Shown here: positions 21,414-34,812 of the stretch, piece by piece
Layout: every line of letters begins with the position of its first letter
Position numbering within the stretch: position 1 is the first letter of the stretch
Assembly: GCF_009730915.1 (NCBI RefSeq)
Contig: NC_052475.1
Coordinates: 1,302,001 to 1,366,000, forward strand
Reading direction: 5' to 3'
DNA length: 64,000 nt
Source of the DNA: Dioscorea cayenensis subsp. rotundata
Taxonomy: Eukaryota; Streptophyta; Magnoliopsida; Dioscoreales; Dioscoreaceae
Program-made: the position numbers and the translations under genes
Notes under the pieces: model-generated
Database searches by the model: none
What the model saw: only the letters and a program-made list of their open reading frames with translations
Told to the model about the DNA's origin: nothing

Positions 21414-24400
21414 CTATAAATGTCTTCTTGGTGAGCCATAAGGTGTCGTTGACATGCGAGGAGAGTCAAACGGTGTCGTTGACTTCAATGGAGTGTCAAA
21501 GGGTGTAGACGATAACTTCAGTGGATGAATTTCAGGCCATGGGTCGAGGAAATTGCTTGTCGGTCTTGTAGGGTAGAGTGAATAATTAGCCGGGCTGTAG
21601 TTGATAGCTCCCGTCGAGAAAGCTGGATGAGGAGGAGACAGTAAATAGCTTCGGTTTGATTGTTTGCATTGTCGCAAAGGGCTTGAACAGGGCGATACGG
21701 GCAGGGACAAGTTCGATCTGCTAGCAAGATCACTGAAAGAGGCGTCATACCGATGTTTTAAGTAAAATGTGGCACATAAATTTCAAATGACAATTTGGTT
21801 TGATCATACCTGGCATTAAAAGCTAATGAAAAACCGTTAGTTTGTGCTATGGAATACTCTCTATCACGGAGAGGAGAAATGCTTCGTCTTGAATACAAGT
21901 TGCTGGTGGCCTGCAGGCGAATTACAAGTAAAAAAAATGGTAATTGAAACTAGTGTTTTAAGTTTAAGATCTTTTTTGACATGAAGTAGACTTTACCTGG
22001 TTATGGTTTCGATCACGGGAAGGCAATGTATTCATAAACATAAAATTTGAAGCTGTTTTGGGTGTTTGATCTTGAACAAATGGGTGTTCCAACAGTTTTG
22101 CTGCTGTTGGACGGGCCGATGGGTCTCTTTGCAAGCAAAGTTTCAGAAAACTCTTTCCATCTTCAGACAAATGATCTGGAATTTCTGGTATATCTTTGCC
22201 ATTTCCAATTTTAAATATTGCAGCTGCCTGTTAAACAATATTGATATAATTCAAGATTACCGAAATTATAAACAACAACAAAAACATAAGTTGAGAAAAA
22301 AGCGCACCCCTTCATACTGGCTCCAAGGAGGTTTGGAAGTGGCCATCTCTAGGATGGTACATCCAAGGCTCCATATATCCACAGAAAGAGTGTAGCCACA
22401 ATTGTTCATGATAACCTGCACAAAACCAAATATATCAGTCAAGGAAAATTGGCTAAAATTTGCCTCTAATCAAGATATTGATAAGAAATATGCTCCGACA
22501 GCATTGTATGAAGATGCTAACCTCAGGAGCCATCCAGTTTGGGCTTCCTTTGAATGACCGTATTGATGTGTAAGCCGATATCTGTTTTATGATTAAAAAA
22601 CCAGGAACCGGCTATCATGAGACAGCATTAACTGGTATCTATGTACAAAGGAAAATTTGAGAAATAGATAATGATAGAATTTCTATCAGATCTAATATCG
22701 TCAGAGACATTGTGGGTTCAGTAGATAACAGGACGTACATGTTTAGCCATGCCAAAGTCAGCAAGCTTGATTTCTCCATTAGTATCAACGAGTATGTTAG
22801 CCCCTTTAATGTCCCTGAAAGGCATTCCTCGGGCATTAAGATCTAACTGGATTGTTGATAACGGACTCGCACCTTGCTATCATTATAAGAAAAATCAGCA
22901 ACAGTATACCTGTGAATGGTATTCCTTCCGTGTAAGTAGGCAAGACCAGAAAGAATCTGCCTAGTGTAACTTTGTATTACAGGCTCCTTGAAAGGCCCAT
23001 ATTCCTGAAGTAACTTATAAATCGATCCTCCGGAAACATATTCAAGATAAACAGACAGTGTGCCGTCAACCTACATTATAGAGTTTTATATTGTCATAAT
23101 TTCAAAAATTCTAGTTGAAGATGGAACTTTAGGCAACTTTCAGGCAAGTATGGAATTGATAACAAATTATATATGAAAAAACTATTAGATATATAAACTT
23201 GACTTAATTTAAAAATCAGTAAACGATTTAATCAATTTATAAAATCGGGATTTATTTATAAAGGAAGGGATTTAAAAAGGTAGAAAAATCTTTATCACGT
23301 AACACAACTCTTTGCACAGAAACAGATCAAATGATTTAAGGAAAAAGACATAAAAACCTAAATCAAATGCCATGGATACATATAGGTGCTCAGAGCAATC
23401 AAGACAAGTAACTTGACCAGTAACAAAATGAGTATCACTGCAAAACTAATTTCACTCCTAAACCATCAACGATCATAAATGCTTCAAGGATAGAGATTTA
23501 CCAGTTCACTGCCATAGTATCGTACAATGTTTGGATGTGAGAGTTGACTAAGCAACGTGATTTCCTGTGCAGATCATAATGCAGCTGAGATTAGTTTCTA
23601 ATCTGATATACATATCTAATGCAATAGAACAGTGATATTTTATTCTATTTTATGAAAAAGAAACATCAAAACTATACCTGATTAAGTTGCCTTAGGCATT
23701 CTTTTGAATTTGAATCGTCACAGATAATGCTGACCTCTTTAATTGCACACATCTGCCCGCTTCCACTGTCCCATAGATGCTACAATAAATCAGATGAAAA
23801 ATTTTCTTGCTTTGATATGAAGCAATTTCTTATATCTCAGATTCTCAGAATGTGAAAAGAGTAAAAGAACTGCCAAAACTTCTAGTGGAGTTCATCTTTC
23901 AGAAGAGCGGTTTACATACACTGAGTTTACAATTAAAATTCCTTTTCATAGTGTTATCAACATGTTTTTGACATCAAAGTAAGAACGAATGAGCACCTAA
24001 ACAAGGATTAAGAAGGAAACCAGGGGAGAGTTCAAATACCTGTTAAATCCTTGATAGACATGGCCAAATGTTCCCCTTCCAATCAGCTTTCCCTTCTTCC
24101 AATGTGATCTAAGACACTGTGAAGAAGAAGAGGTAGGTGAGCCAGGAGGAAGTGGCAGGGGATGAGGCACACATCTCATATCATCCTGCCAAACTGTTGC
24201 AGATTCAGGACACATGCTGAAAACTTTCTGATGAATAGGCGATGTAGGAGCAGTGTGAAATGGATGCCCTCTTGATCCAGAACCACCATTTGCTGATCTT
24301 TGATTACAAATTATATTCCCAAAAGTTTGGCCATGAGTGAAGGCAGTTCCACTGCTAGAAGGCACATCACCACAGTACAACGGAAAGTCTTTCTTCTGGG

Positions 24401-25465
24401 AGACAGATGTCTCATAACATTTGGCATGCTCCAAACTTGGATTACACAAGAATGTATGGCTTTCTTGTGGGACATGCACTAGTTTCTGCAACTCAGGTTT
24501 CACAAATTTTTCCTTGGGAGCACCGGCCAGCTCCGGGTGCCTATTTATCACAATTAAACAAAAAAAAAAAGCGAAAAAGTTAAACATGAGCAGAATCTAT
24601 AATCACTCACTTTAAATAGACACTATGACTTTTGATGGACATGCTAGGAAAACAAGATTAACATAGCAAAAGAAAAGCTCTAAGGAAAGGATAACAATAT
24701 ATGATTCCAAAGAGGAATAAACCAATAGACTGATTCTTTTCTTTTAACAACAGAACACAAAACTTTAAAAATCTAGTAACTTTTTAATTAACTAAGATTG
24801 ACAACAAAAGCATCTCTAGTCGGCAAGCATATCAAGAGACATATTCCCAGAATACCAAAAGTAACAGATCTTAAGCACAAATAGTAAAAACTATATATAT
24901 ATACACACACACACACATACATAATTAAAGAAAACTAAAAAGCAAATCCCTTCCTTTGATCAAATAAACAGAAAATTCTCAATTTTTTTTTTTATAAAAA
25001 ATAGGAATGAAAACCATGAAAATAAGGGAAACCACTAGAATGAAAATCAAACCCCCTGAAATTAGCATTCCACCTGAAAAGCAAAGCAACAAATTTTGGG
25101 GCTAAACAAAAATCATGTAGCACAGTGAAGTACCTCAAAAAACCAAGTTCCGGGTTCTCATCAGATGAGGCATAAGAGGTAGAGCTAGAAGCCGAGATTG
25201 ATCCAGTAACCAAAACCCCAGCTTGATCATGGGTCTGAAGCGAGGAAGCCGAAGCCAACTCACAGGGCAACGGAAGCCGGTAGCCTAAGGAGAAGAGAGG
25301 AGCCACAGCGCCGCCACCAGCGGGGGAGAGCTCTCGAGGAGGGGTTCTGGTGACGGAAACCCCATCGAAACTACTTGCTTTCAGTTCCTCTTTGGGATTA
25401 CTCTTCCTGGGAGTCGATTTGGACTTGGCTTTGGATTTCGATTTGCTTGGCCACCATGCTGGCAT
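21414..25465 (-). CDS. MAPKKK3: MAP kinase kinase kinase, MAPKKK3/5-like (MEKK type)
   Basis: Ser/Thr kinase that phosphorylates MAPKKs in immune and developmental cascades. Eleven exons join in phase to 679 residues: 25465-25134, 24540-24040, 23765-23678, 23564-23502, 23070-22910, 22814-22739, 22581-22522, 22415-22308, 22227-21997, 21910-21810 and 21732-21414. The start is [12 protein letters not shown], the family-type basic N-terminus, then a Ser/Pro-rich regulatory region. The kinase begins near residue 262 ([19 protein letters not shown]), with the ATP lysine in CAIKEV, HRD ending at residue 383, DFG at 401-403 and APE at 425-427 ([12 protein letters not shown], where Tyr is usual for Asn). 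The C-tail keeps [13 protein letters not shown], shared with MAPKKK3. For the exon 3 acceptor I used GGGACAG|TGG because it alone keeps phase and gives [15 protein letters not shown]. Confidence 0.9.
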
Positions 25466-25669
25466 CTCCAGACGCGATTTGGGGATCCAGATAGAGAGAG
25501 AGAGAGGGGGGGAGGAAGGAAGGGAAGGAGAAGGCGAAGGTGAAGGAGAATGGAAGCAAAGGGACGGGGTGAAAAGCGAGAGCTTTTTGGAGGTGGGCGC
25601 ATACAGTGACGAGAAAGCGCGCATCTTCCTCGGTGTTTGTTCTGCCGTGTTGTTTATTTTGTCCAATTT

Positions 25670-27000
25670 TTTTTTTTTTACATTTTTATAAAATACGTAT
25701 ATATATTAATCAAAATTATAAATATATATTATAATATGTGTGTATTTATATATGTATGTGATTAATAATTGAATTCATTTATTTGAATAAAAAATTTAAT
25801 TTTTTTTTACATAAAATATAGAGTGAGTATGCACACACATCATCAAATTTGAGTTTTTACGCGTGTTAAGAGATTAACTACATCATGAATGTAATTTATT
25901 TATTTTTATTAAAAATAAAAAATAAGTAGTATATTGGATATTTATAAGTTATGTAGTATAGAATTAAAATAAAAAAAATTTTCTTTAAAATTTAAATTTC
26001 AAATATAATTTTTTTTATACTTTCAGAAAATAAGAATAAAACAGTAGTATGTTGGATATTTATTTTTTATTATATAAAATATTGAATATATACATAAATG
26101 TGATATTCATGAGAAATATATATTCATAATTTAATAAAAAAAGGAAAATGAAAACGAACTTGGAATTGGATTGTGAGAAGGTTCCTGGATGGATTTGCAA
26201 AGAAAAGCAACAAATAATAATAATCATAATAACAATAAAAGTAATTGAGAAGGTGGGGGTAGTTATCTTGTCTAATGCGTTGTCTTGACAGGACATTCAT
26301 GGGACCCACTTGCATCCATCGATCTCACCGCTTTGTGGGTCCCAACTTTCCTTTTTTCCCATTTGTTTCTATTTAATAAATATTTTTTAAAAATTAGATC
26401 AATAATAAAATCTTTAAAAATTAGATATTGGTATGTTGTTTGTGCGGGCAGGAAAGCTGATTTATTATTTAATTATAATATCTTTTGCTACATCACGTGT
26501 GACCAATTCCTCACTTATTTATATATATATATATATATTGTTTTTTAACTACCTAACTTGTGAAATGAGGAAATTTTATGTTTTTTTTTATAAAAAAAAA
26601 AAAACATGTATACTTTAAAGAGGTCAATAAATGAATGAATGAATAAATTTGGAAGGATTTTAAGTTTGAGTTATAAATTCCTTGTGGACACTAACTTGAC
26701 TTGCAAGTTTGTCCACCATTGACATTGATTTTTCATTCATTGACTTCTTCTTTTTTTGCTATAAATTTGTGATTAATGAAAAGATGGACTTTGAAGACTC
26801 CTTTGAAACATTGAATCAGTAAAAGTAGAAAATAAAATAATAATTAAAAAAAAAAGAGTGAAAAAGGAAGAGTGATATTACATAGTTTTTCATATCCAGT
26901 GGATATTGTTCAAAAGATCAAATATTCACAAGAAAACATCTCACTAGAGTTACTATAGAAACTGATTTCACTGATCATCACCTTTTCAATCATAAGAACA
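25670..27000. other. AT-rich intergenic region
   Basis: No gene seen between the MAPKKK start and the SEUSS 3' end. Mostly A/T runs, with a (GAA)n run at about 26999-27023. A motif GTATGCACACACA near 25829 recurs near 20783 and may mark the same worn MITE family. Confidence 0.45.
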
Positions 27001-27404
27001 AGAAGAAGAAGAAGAAGAAGAAGAGATCACTCTTATGCTGGTTTACAATTCATGCCTCCTCAAAGTACAGAGAAAATGGAAGCAAGAACCACCCATCACT
27101 CTGCCTTGCAACATGTATTTCTGTTCAACCATTTGTTAAAGCTCATCGGCATCGGTATTGTCGTCATATATCATCATATCGGAACAAAGAAAGACGCCTT
27201 AGAAATAACTGTTAACCGATGACGGGCATGAAGGCACGAGAACTAGACCGGGATCAAGTTAAAACTATATGTTTGCTTTCTTTCAGATCAGTACAGAGAG
27301 AACGCGGGGCCGCGGGAAACCAACCGAGGGGGGGATGCGCACACTCGAACCGAACTTACATTGAGTTCATGTAGATTGATGGCAAAACTTTTTTGTTTCT
27401 GATT

Positions 27405-30400
27405 CTACGGAGATGTCTTCCAGTCATACTGAAGGTTAAGGTTATTGAAGCTATTGACCGATCCGAGCCCGCCAAGAAGCCGGTTGCTCACTTCCATTTG
27501 TTGATGGTTCATGGCTGATGGATCTTGTGAGATTTGGTTCATACCTATCCGCCCGTTTACCGTCATTGCAGTGGCATTGTTGGCCATTGCTGCTCTTATG
27601 CCGCTCGTCGTTGCTGTTGGACCGAGTCCGCCCATGTTACCGAAACTTGCCATTCCACTGATACCAGAATTGTTGGTCATCCCATTTCCGACCAAGCAGT
27701 TCCCTCCGTTCAGTGATTGCGCCATTCCCTTCACCTCATTCCCCAATGTACTTGCACCAGATGACATCAACATCTCATGTAGAATCTGCTGCACTGAGCT
27801 CTGAGGATCGTTGTGATCTGCATCATGGGACTGGGGCTGCGTTGACGGAGGTTGCATCGTTGCCATATTTGGTAGAGTAGTGTTATTGGATGTCGAAGGT
27901 GATGTAAACGGGGAAGACGGATTGGGTTGGGATGGCGGCAGTGAAGTTGATGAGCCAGACGATGGGATTTGGACGGTGTTACCAGTGTATGGGCTGTTCA
28001 CAGAACTCATCGGGTTTTCTTGCCGGGAATTCATCGAGTTCTGATGGAGCAGACTGGCAACAGTAGCACCAGATGTTGGAGTGGATGATGGGACATTAAT
28101 AGAATTGTTCACTCCAACAACACCATTGCTTCCTGCAGTAAGTGGTACACCCACAGGATGTGCAGAGCTCTGCTCATTGTGGTTCGAGTTTTGAGCCATC
28201 CCTTGCTGCTGCTCCTCTGTTTGTTGAGCTTGGTGAGCTCGAAGGGCGGATGAACCAGAAGTCTTTCGAGGAAAATTAATCAGGCTATCTGTTCGATGAA
28301 GCAAACAGATAGGTCTATCAAGTTTGAAGTCTAAAAACGGAAATCCACTAGTAAACTAAGATCGAAACAGAAAAGTTCATGTAGACGCATTCCGACAGAA
28401 GAAAAGAAAAAAAGGAGGAAGCTGCTAACCCATAGGTCCAGTTCCGGTTTCTCTGCTGTAGTCGATAAGATCCTTCATGCAATTTACCACCTCTGATATC
28501 TGCAGAATGAGAGTATTGGAGGGAACAAGTTCAAATAAAGAATAATCAATGTATCAAGAAACAAATCAGTTGTAATATGACATCAATTTCCCAGATATCG
28601 AGCAGATGTGTAATTTACTAACAACAAAATATTCTAATAAAAGGTAAAAACAACACTAGGTAGAAAAAATAAACAATCCAAAATTATGTAGAATGCACCA
28701 ATATAACAACAATATGACAAGTAATCAATCTGGTCTGAAATATTTTGGTGCCACAAAATTGACAAGATACTGAATAATCAATCTAAATAGCAAGCCAAGC
28801 AAAATGATACATAAACCTCAACACATGACTAAAAAATCCAAAAATAAATCAAATCCTCAATAATGTATATAAGCATAAACAAACAAAATTGAAAGGAGCG
28901 AAGTTGAAGAAATAGATTGCTTGATTGCCTGAGGAAATGATCCCATCAAATGTAAAGCAGGACTGCCAACAGTTACTGCACTTGAATCAAATGTCAAAAC
29001 ATTTGAATAACCTTAATGCATTGCAGGAGATGATATTATGCATTCATTTATTCGTAAGGAATAAGTACGGGAAAACATAACCAGTCCCCTTCGATCCCAC
29101 AAAAATAATAAAGAAAAATCATGGCGTCAGACATGGCAATGATAGAACAGAAAAAATTGCTATTGCCTGTCAGGATGAGAATTTAATTCATAGACCAATT
29201 GGAATATAAAGTAGCAACAAAATGACACACCTGAAGGCAGCGAACATATCTTTTTGTGTATCCTAAATCATTCACGAGAGGCACCTCCAAAGCTTTAGCT
29301 AATTGACGAGCAGAAGCTACAAATCTGTAATACAATTCAAATTCCAACTCAGGATATTAAATACACAAAAAATAACCCCACTGTAAAAGAATGCAACATG
29401 TAAAACTCAATCATACAAATAGAATGTGAGAACTCAGGGAATTAACTGAAATATAGCTTCAAAAGCATGACATAAAAACAAAGAAAATGACAGGTGCGTT
29501 ACATGCTAATGATAAAAGTCAATGGTCTGAGTCTTCTCCCTATTCCCCACAGGCACACCATACAGATTCTTTAGACAAATAATAAGTAAGGAAGCCTTAA
29601 AAGCTGCATATTACCACAGTCAAGACTACTATCACAAATAGTGTGATAGCAAAACTTCTAACTCGCATATAAGCAAAATCTTTAATTTTAGGAAGACCAA
29701 GTGTATCCACATGACAAGGGTTAAAAGACAATTACATGGGACAACAAGATATGAAGCAAAGGAACTTTTTTTATGCTTGTAACTCACCCGTAATTTTGTT
29801 TTGCATAGAATATAATAAGTCACAGCATACAGAACTAAATTAAAAAGGTTTAAAGAATACAATAATTAAGTAGAAATATAAGAATTAACTTACGAATTGC
29901 AACTATTTTGTAGCTCTTGAGCAGACAAGCTAGATGATGCATTCTGTGTAGCTGAGTGATATTTTTGTACAACTGCCCCAAGTTGACTAACCTGCAAGAA
30001 GAAACAAGCCCTCATCGTCTCAATGCCAGATTTTAAGAGACAAAATTCAGAGTCCTATCTATGTCGCAAAAAAGCATACCTGAGGTATTATCAGCCTCCG
30101 AGGTATAAGCTCCTCATGTCGCCTAGCACAAAACTCCCAAGAAGCAATCTAGCCCCAAAGTAAAATAAAATAAGTCACATGCCACACCAAAAGAGGAATT
30201 CATTAATGTAGCTACACTTGGTGCACACCTCATATGCATGAATGGAACATGTTTTATTGATTGCTTACAGTTTCTATAGATACCACGATAAGTGCACATC
30301 AGTCTACTACACAACCAATTCTATGTGTTTATTGGTCTTGTGCCATCACATTATAAGATGTCCAGAAGACAAAATGGGAAGAAGAATGCACTAAACCTAA

Positions 30401-32574
30401 ATGCTCACTTTTGAAGAATAATTTTGCCAGGGTATTAACAAAACGGCTGCAGAGTATAATATTTCAAACAATGAAATCTCTCACCTTTAAATCTGGATTA
30501 AAAACAACGCGAAGCTGCCCATCACGTACTACGCGCAGCTGCTCAAACACACTCTCTTGAATTGCTTTAGCATAATCGAGCACAATTTGACCTGATGGGC
30601 TCTGAGTCTCATGAGGCATATCAACATAAAGAAGTTCCTCCAGAGTACCACTAGCATATTTGATTTGGCATAACCTTGGCAGAACCTCAACTGTCGTTTC
30701 TGAAACCAGAAAAAAGGTCAAATTGAAGCAATATTGTAGAAGACGAGAGACAACAAGCAGAAAACCATAAAGGCATAGACTAAATTTCAAGAGTGATAAT
30801 CATGATAATTGATGAGTAACTTGACACCAGGTGATACATACCAAACCCACGGCCAGGCTTGCGATTGCATATTTCACAATGCCAAACATCCTGCAAATTT
30901 GCAAATAAAATTTAAAAGCCTTGCATATACAAATCTACATAGGAAAGGAAACAAATGATTGTAGCTCGGATAGAAAACCCCAGTAAACTTATTCAAGCAT
31001 AGCCCATAAATGAAAATACTAAATAAAGAAAAAACTAAAAACACCAAGTCAATAGCCGTAAAGCAAGCCACAAGCCACTGAATTTTAGAAGACATCTTTC
31101 TTAGCTGATCATACCTGAGGAAAAACACCAGTGGTTTGGCGGCCACTCGCATAGAGAGAGACACACCACCTTTTCTTGGCATTAGGAGCAAAATACTCAG
31201 CCACAAATTTTCTCCAGAAGTCAATATTGTTATCCTGCAGAACAAATAAAGGGCTGAGACAACCAGAAAACAAAGGAGATTCCTTCTTCATACACCCCCA
31301 AACTATGACCACACTAGACATAAAGAATACGACAGGTTTACCTCTGGTCTATGTTGTTGGTGATACATGTAATGCGTCAAGCGTTGAGCACACATCCCAG
31401 GCTCATATATATTAGGTTTCACTTGAGATCTCAGAGGAAGACCCTGCTGAAGTAGCTGCTGTTGCAAAGGTGTCCGTTGCTGAGGTATCGACTTGAGAAT
31501 CTGTTGATGCTGCTGTTGTTGTTGTTGTTGATGCTGATGTTGCTGCATCTGCAGGATCCGCTGCTGCTGCTGCTGCTGCAGGAGATTCATCTGGGCAGCA
31601 TGTGCAACTTGAGAGGATTGCCTCGACAGCTGCAACAGCTGCTGCTGATGCTGTTGTTGTTGTTGTTGCTGTTGTTGCTGCTGCAAAAATAACGATGCGT
31701 CTGAATGTGATTGTTCAAGCTTAACTGGTCCAAGGTTTCTCAAAGACTGAAGTTGCTGAGGCTCTATCTTCACACCACCAATGCTACCCCTCATAGATTG
31801 TAGCTGCTGCTGTGACTCCATCTTCATCGCACCCATACCACCATGCAAAGATTGTAACTGCTGTTGTTGGTGCTCCATCTTCATCGCTGCACCCATATTT
31901 CCGTGCAAAGATTGCAACTGCTGCTGCGGACCGTTCTGGTCGCCAGGACCCATCTGAGTCTCCAACTTAACAGGACCCATCTGTGGTTCCATTTTAACAG
32001 GAGCCAAGTTGCCCACGCCGCCCATTGCTCCGCGAAGCTGAGGTTGAGGCTGGCCATGCTGGGCATTGAACTGTTGCTGAAAGCTTTGCACACCATCAAG
32101 CTGCTGAGACTGCAAATGGTCCTGGCCAAGCTGATTACCAGCAGTGTTCTGAAAGTGCTGCTGTCCCTGAGCAGCAGTGGATGCAGACGCGAAAGAAAGT
32201 GGATCGGTCTCTGAAGCACCAACCATATCAACAGCACTGCTTCCACCACCACCTACAACACCAAGATTTGCTCGGTGCTGAAGAGTCTGAGCACCAGAGA
32301 ACCCAGCATTGGGGCCGGGTACTCCATTCCCAAAGGAAGGGTTAAGCAAAGAAGAGACATTGGCCATGTTACCAAGCAAGTTCATGCTGTTATTGTTGTT
32401 ACTGTTGAATTGGGTTCGAGGGGATACAAGAGAAGAGAATGGGGGCTGGGATGGCATGGAGCCCGGTTGTTGCCCTCCACTGAGAATGGAGGAGTTGGAC
32501 CGGAGCAACGACGGGGTGACTGACTGAGCCCCGCCAGGCGTCGGAGGCCCAGAAGGCACCATCGGAGCAATCAA
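27405..32574 (-). CDS. SEU: SEUSS-like transcriptional co-regulator
   Basis: LIM-domain-binding (LDB1-like) adaptor. In Arabidopsis SEUSS pairs with LEUNIG to repress AGAMOUS and acts in floral and auxin pathways. Nine coding exons join in phase to 943 residues: 32574-31342, 31234-31115, 30890-30842, 30699-30485, 30148-30080, 29991-29894, 29324-29231, 28499-28430 and 28288-27405. The N-terminus has SVTPSLLRSNSSIL and long Gln-rich tracts. The conserved core runs from DNNIDFWRKFVAEYFAP through DVWHCEICNRKPGRGF, YASGTLEELLYVDMPHE and EVPLVNDLGYTKRYVRCLQ. The C-terminal part is Asn/Ser/Gly-rich and ends NLNLQYDWK. The acceptor of the last exon (AACAG|ATAGCC) was set by the family sequence GPM(D/E)SL. 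Start: Met 32574, or Met 32562, which begins MVPSGPP as in Arabidopsis. Confidence 0.93.
31495..31690 (-). repeat. SEU: CAG/CAA repeat tracts (poly-Gln) in SEUSS exon 1
   Basis: Several runs of Gln codons, mixed CAG and CAA with His and Leu, including a stretch of ten or more Gln near 31650-31685. Mixed codons make the tract more stable than pure CAG. Length variation between individuals is likely. Confidence 0.85.
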
Positions 32575-32589
32575 AAACTATAAACAAGC

Positions 32590-33180
32590 CTCAAAAAGTT
32601 GAAATCTTTCCCAACTAAATCAACATGGCCTATCAGATTTAGCATCAAAAGAAGCACAAAAAATAGAAATTCAACCAAGAAGCTCCACTTCTCAACATGC
32701 TAGGGATTCCAAAACCAGTTCCGGAATCTACTTTTAGGAACGCTCAGCAAATCCCTCACCCCCCGAGACTCTGTCTTATTCCCCTCTTTTCTTTTCCATA
32801 AATAACAACAGAACGAATATGATATCCAGGATACGCGAGAAGAACAAAAAAAAAACAACAGAAAAGAAGTGAAAAAAAAACCAGAAATGGAAACAAAAAC
32901 TTCAAGCAAAGCTAAAAATCCGATCTTTTCCACTTGGCGCGCCGAAACCTGAAGCACAAACCCGCCCAAATATTCAGCATGCTGTAAAAACACCTTCGAT
33001 CGGCAACCAGAACCACAATTCCTCCCAGATTCTCACCATCAAAAACCATAAACAGATATGAAGACGAATCGACTACTTACTCGTAAATAACAACTCCCAA
33101 AGCCTACTACTTCACTCCCACTTCTTCTCAACCTCGCACTGCTGCTCTAAACTCTAGGGTTAGGGTTCCATCAAGCTTTG
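32590..33180 (-). promoter_or_regulatory. SEU: SEUSS 5' UTR region with telo-box
   Basis: TAGGGTTAGGGTT at 33155-33167 is a double telo-box, AACCCTAACCCTA on the gene strand. In Arabidopsis such boxes recruit TRB/Polycomb or mark highly expressed genes. A leader intron between about 33,080 and 32,600 is possible but was not resolved. Confidence 0.45.
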
Positions 33181-33299
33181 GATTTCAGTAAAAAACTAGC
33201 TTGGTTTCGTCTCCACCGGGGAAGAAGAGAACCAGAGAGAGAAAGAGAAAGAAGAGAGAGAGAAAGATCGGTCATAGCGGACGTCAAAGTTTTATTAGA

Positions 33300-34780
33300 T
33301 ATGGTTTATTTTTCTCTCTCTAAAATTAGTCAAAGCTTGTTCTTCTACTCATCATCATGGCCGCTCATCACCATCTCACATAACATCATACCCATCCATC
33401 CATCCATCCATCATCATCTCTCAATAGATCCATCCAATTCATTCATGGCCCTACATCTTTCCATCCGATTACTAACGAATGCTGATCTCGAGGCAACTTG
33501 TGACGGCGGTTCAACTCGGGTCGGCTGACTTCGGTCTGGTTTTTTATTTAATGTCTGTTTTGTTATCTGATTTATTTAATCTTTTCTAATGAAATATTTT
33601 AATTTTCACAAGTAAAATGTTGATTTCCTGAATGAATGAATATATTCTCAAACTTTTCAAGCTAAAGTTTTCCCATAAGATACACATGGGAATGGATGGC
33701 TTTAGCCTTTAATTTTTGTTTCACAACCACCTTGATTTTATTTTATTTTATTTTTTAATTTTCACCAACTCATAAAGTGTAAACATGAGACCGATGTTAT
33801 TAACTTTTGAATAATATTATTAACTTTTTTAATTAATTAAAATTCTTCTAATTTTTAATATCAAATCATAATTTCAATGTTTTCGGCGAAAATTAAACTT
33901 TCACGGTATATAAATAAATAAATAAATAAAGGGAATGTGCATTTGCGTAATTTCAATTATGAGTTATTCTGACTCTTTAACACGCGTCATTCTCTGATTG
34001 GAAACACCAGTTTACAGATTGTTTATCATGGTACAGCCATTAAAACAGCATAAATAAATCCCTGCATTTGGCCCTTTTTGTGAAATGACTAAATTACCCT
34101 CATATAAGAAGGATACACACACCGCCCAAACCTCCTACTCTAATGACCGTCCGATCATAATCATGATCCTGATCGCTGGTTCCACCGAGTTATGAACACC
34201 ACCCAATAAATATTTTAATATATAAATTTAAAAATACACTTTTTACACCTTCCTTAAATAAAACTAAAACAGTAAATTAATTACAATTAAAAACCAACGA
34301 ACAATTAATCTATTGATAATCAAAATTTTGTTAGAATATTTCATAGTTAATCTATTAATAACCAAAATTTTGTTAAAATCTTTAATAAATACTGAGAACT
34401 GAAATCACAAATAAAAACATATTTTTATATTTTTAAAAATCTAAATAATTACATACAAATGATTCTAACACTTACACATCCACATATAAATAGACTTTTT
34501 TTTTGTCATAAAAAATCTATTCATGCTACTGTTTTTTTACGGTTTAATCACTCATTTAGAATAAAAAAAAATTTGATAAAAAAAAATGATTTGACTAGAT
34601 GTGAGAGAAAGAGGTGAGTTCACCGGAGGAGCAAGAGAACAAGCTGATTAATAAAGAAATAGGGGTAAAATGGGAATTCAAGGTCACCTAGGGCACGAGG
34701 GCCAGGCCCCCAGTAGACATCCGATGGACCCCGGGGCCTAAAGATAACCGTCATGGTCCCCCATGTGCCCCCATCTTCAC

Positions 34781-34812
<32 letters not shown>

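Noticed and set aside
31462-31692. Leu-rich plus-strand frame opposite the SEUSS poly-Gln tract
   Set aside because: It is the antisense of CAG/CAA repeats and so reads as poly-Leu; not a gene.
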